Origin: an uncultured Alphaproteobacteria bacterium
GTDB taxonomy: Bacteria; Pseudomonadota; Alphaproteobacteria; Rhizobiales; Rhizobiaceae
DNA length: 13,393 nucleotides
NCBI GenBank assembly: GCA_929200335.1
Contig: CAKMZG010000019.1
Location: forward strand, 1-13,393
Reading direction: 5' to 3'
Shown here: positions 13,285-13,393 of the stretch, piece after piece
How positions within the stretch are numbered: position 1 is the stretch's first letter
Layout of the letters: the number at the start of each line of letters is the position of its first letter
The notes under the pieces: model-generated
Seen by the model: only the letters and a program-made list of their open reading frames with translations
What the model was told of the DNA's origin: nothing
The model's database searches: none
Translations under genes and position numbers: made by a program

Positions 13285-13393
13285 GTGAACGAACAGCAAG
13301 CAAAATCAATTAATAAAGGTAATAAAACCAAATTTACCGAAGATCATGGAATTGCTCTGCCCATGAATAAAACCTTGCGTGCCTCACCAAGCC
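13285..13393 (+). CDS. ppk: Probable N-terminus of polyphosphate kinase, cut by window edge
   Basis: A GTG at 13285 opens a frame that stays open to the right edge, giving 36 codons (starts NEQQAKSINKGNKTK, ends LRASPS). An ATG at 13272 is in another frame and stops after 13 codons. The visible part is a hydrophilic, poorly conserved leader. The closing SPS resembles the stretch before the RF-NREFSWL-FN segment that begins the conserved PPK1 N-domain in related bacteria. Mainly, ppk follows hdaA in many Hyphomicrobiales. If correct, the enzyme makes polyphosphate from ATP at the inner membrane or cytosol. The ribosome-binding sequence is weak (GGA about 8 bases upstream). Identification leans on gene order and needs the next bases to confirm. 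Confidence 0.5.
   Translation, partial: MNEQQAKSINKGNKTKFTEDHGIALPMNKTLRASPS

Noticed and set aside
1..13393. CRISPR array, mobile element, prophage, defence or toxin-antitoxin system
   Set aside because: I looked for regularly spaced repeats, terminal inverted repeats, transposase or integrase motifs, tRNA-linked attachment sites and small paired genes, and saw none. The window reads as housekeeping backbone.

Overview
The window looks like ordinary chromosomal backbone of an alphaproteobacterium, most likely order Hyphomicrobiales (Rhizobiales). Two gene orders point there: uvrC next to pgsA, and purN-purM divergent from a CDP-alcohol phosphatidyltransferase, a PerM/AI-2E family permease, hdaA and then what is probably ppk. 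Both are arrangements I recall from rhizobia and Brucella relatives. Base composition is visibly A+T-leaning for that order, so a low-GC marine or host-associated lineage is plausible; I cannot name a genus. I see no tRNA, rRNA, CRISPR array, insertion sequence, phage gene or toxin-antitoxin pair. No gene-free stretch exceeds 300 bases; the longest is about 195 bases.

Left part (1-4214). A pgsA gene cut by the left edge runs leftwards. A small cupin gene is divergent from it and ends 8 bases from the convergent uvrC. Upstream of uvrC on the minus strand lies a Ca2+/Na+ antiporter of the CaCA family. The spacer between them carries a 15-base imperfect tandem repeat, and the uvrC start codon is atypical (TTG, with no Shine-Dalgarno sequence).

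Middle part (4215-8750). Three minus-strand genes, rlmJ, a membrane-anchored RNase T2 and a glutathione S-transferase, are read as a unit; rlmJ and the RNase overlap by ATGA. Divergent from rlmJ is a cytoplasmic-type, single-subunit molybdopterin oxidoreductase with a 4Fe-4S motif.

Right part (8740-13393). purM and purN, for purine synthesis steps 5 and 3, run leftwards with a TAATG overlap. purN meets the molybdoenzyme gene tail to tail with an 11-base overlap. Rightwards runs a tight operon of a second CDP-alcohol phosphatidyltransferase (TTG start), a PerM-like permease with a Lys/Ala-rich N-terminal tail (GTG start), and hdaA, the DnaA-inactivating clamp partner. A weak A+T-rich hairpin follows, then the first 36 codons of a probable polyphosphate kinase gene.

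I did not find a clearly new biological system. The observations most worth a second look are two pairings of genes: an anionic-lipid-type enzyme and basic-tailed permease with the DnaA regulator, and rlmJ with a secreted-type RNase. Both functional links are inference.
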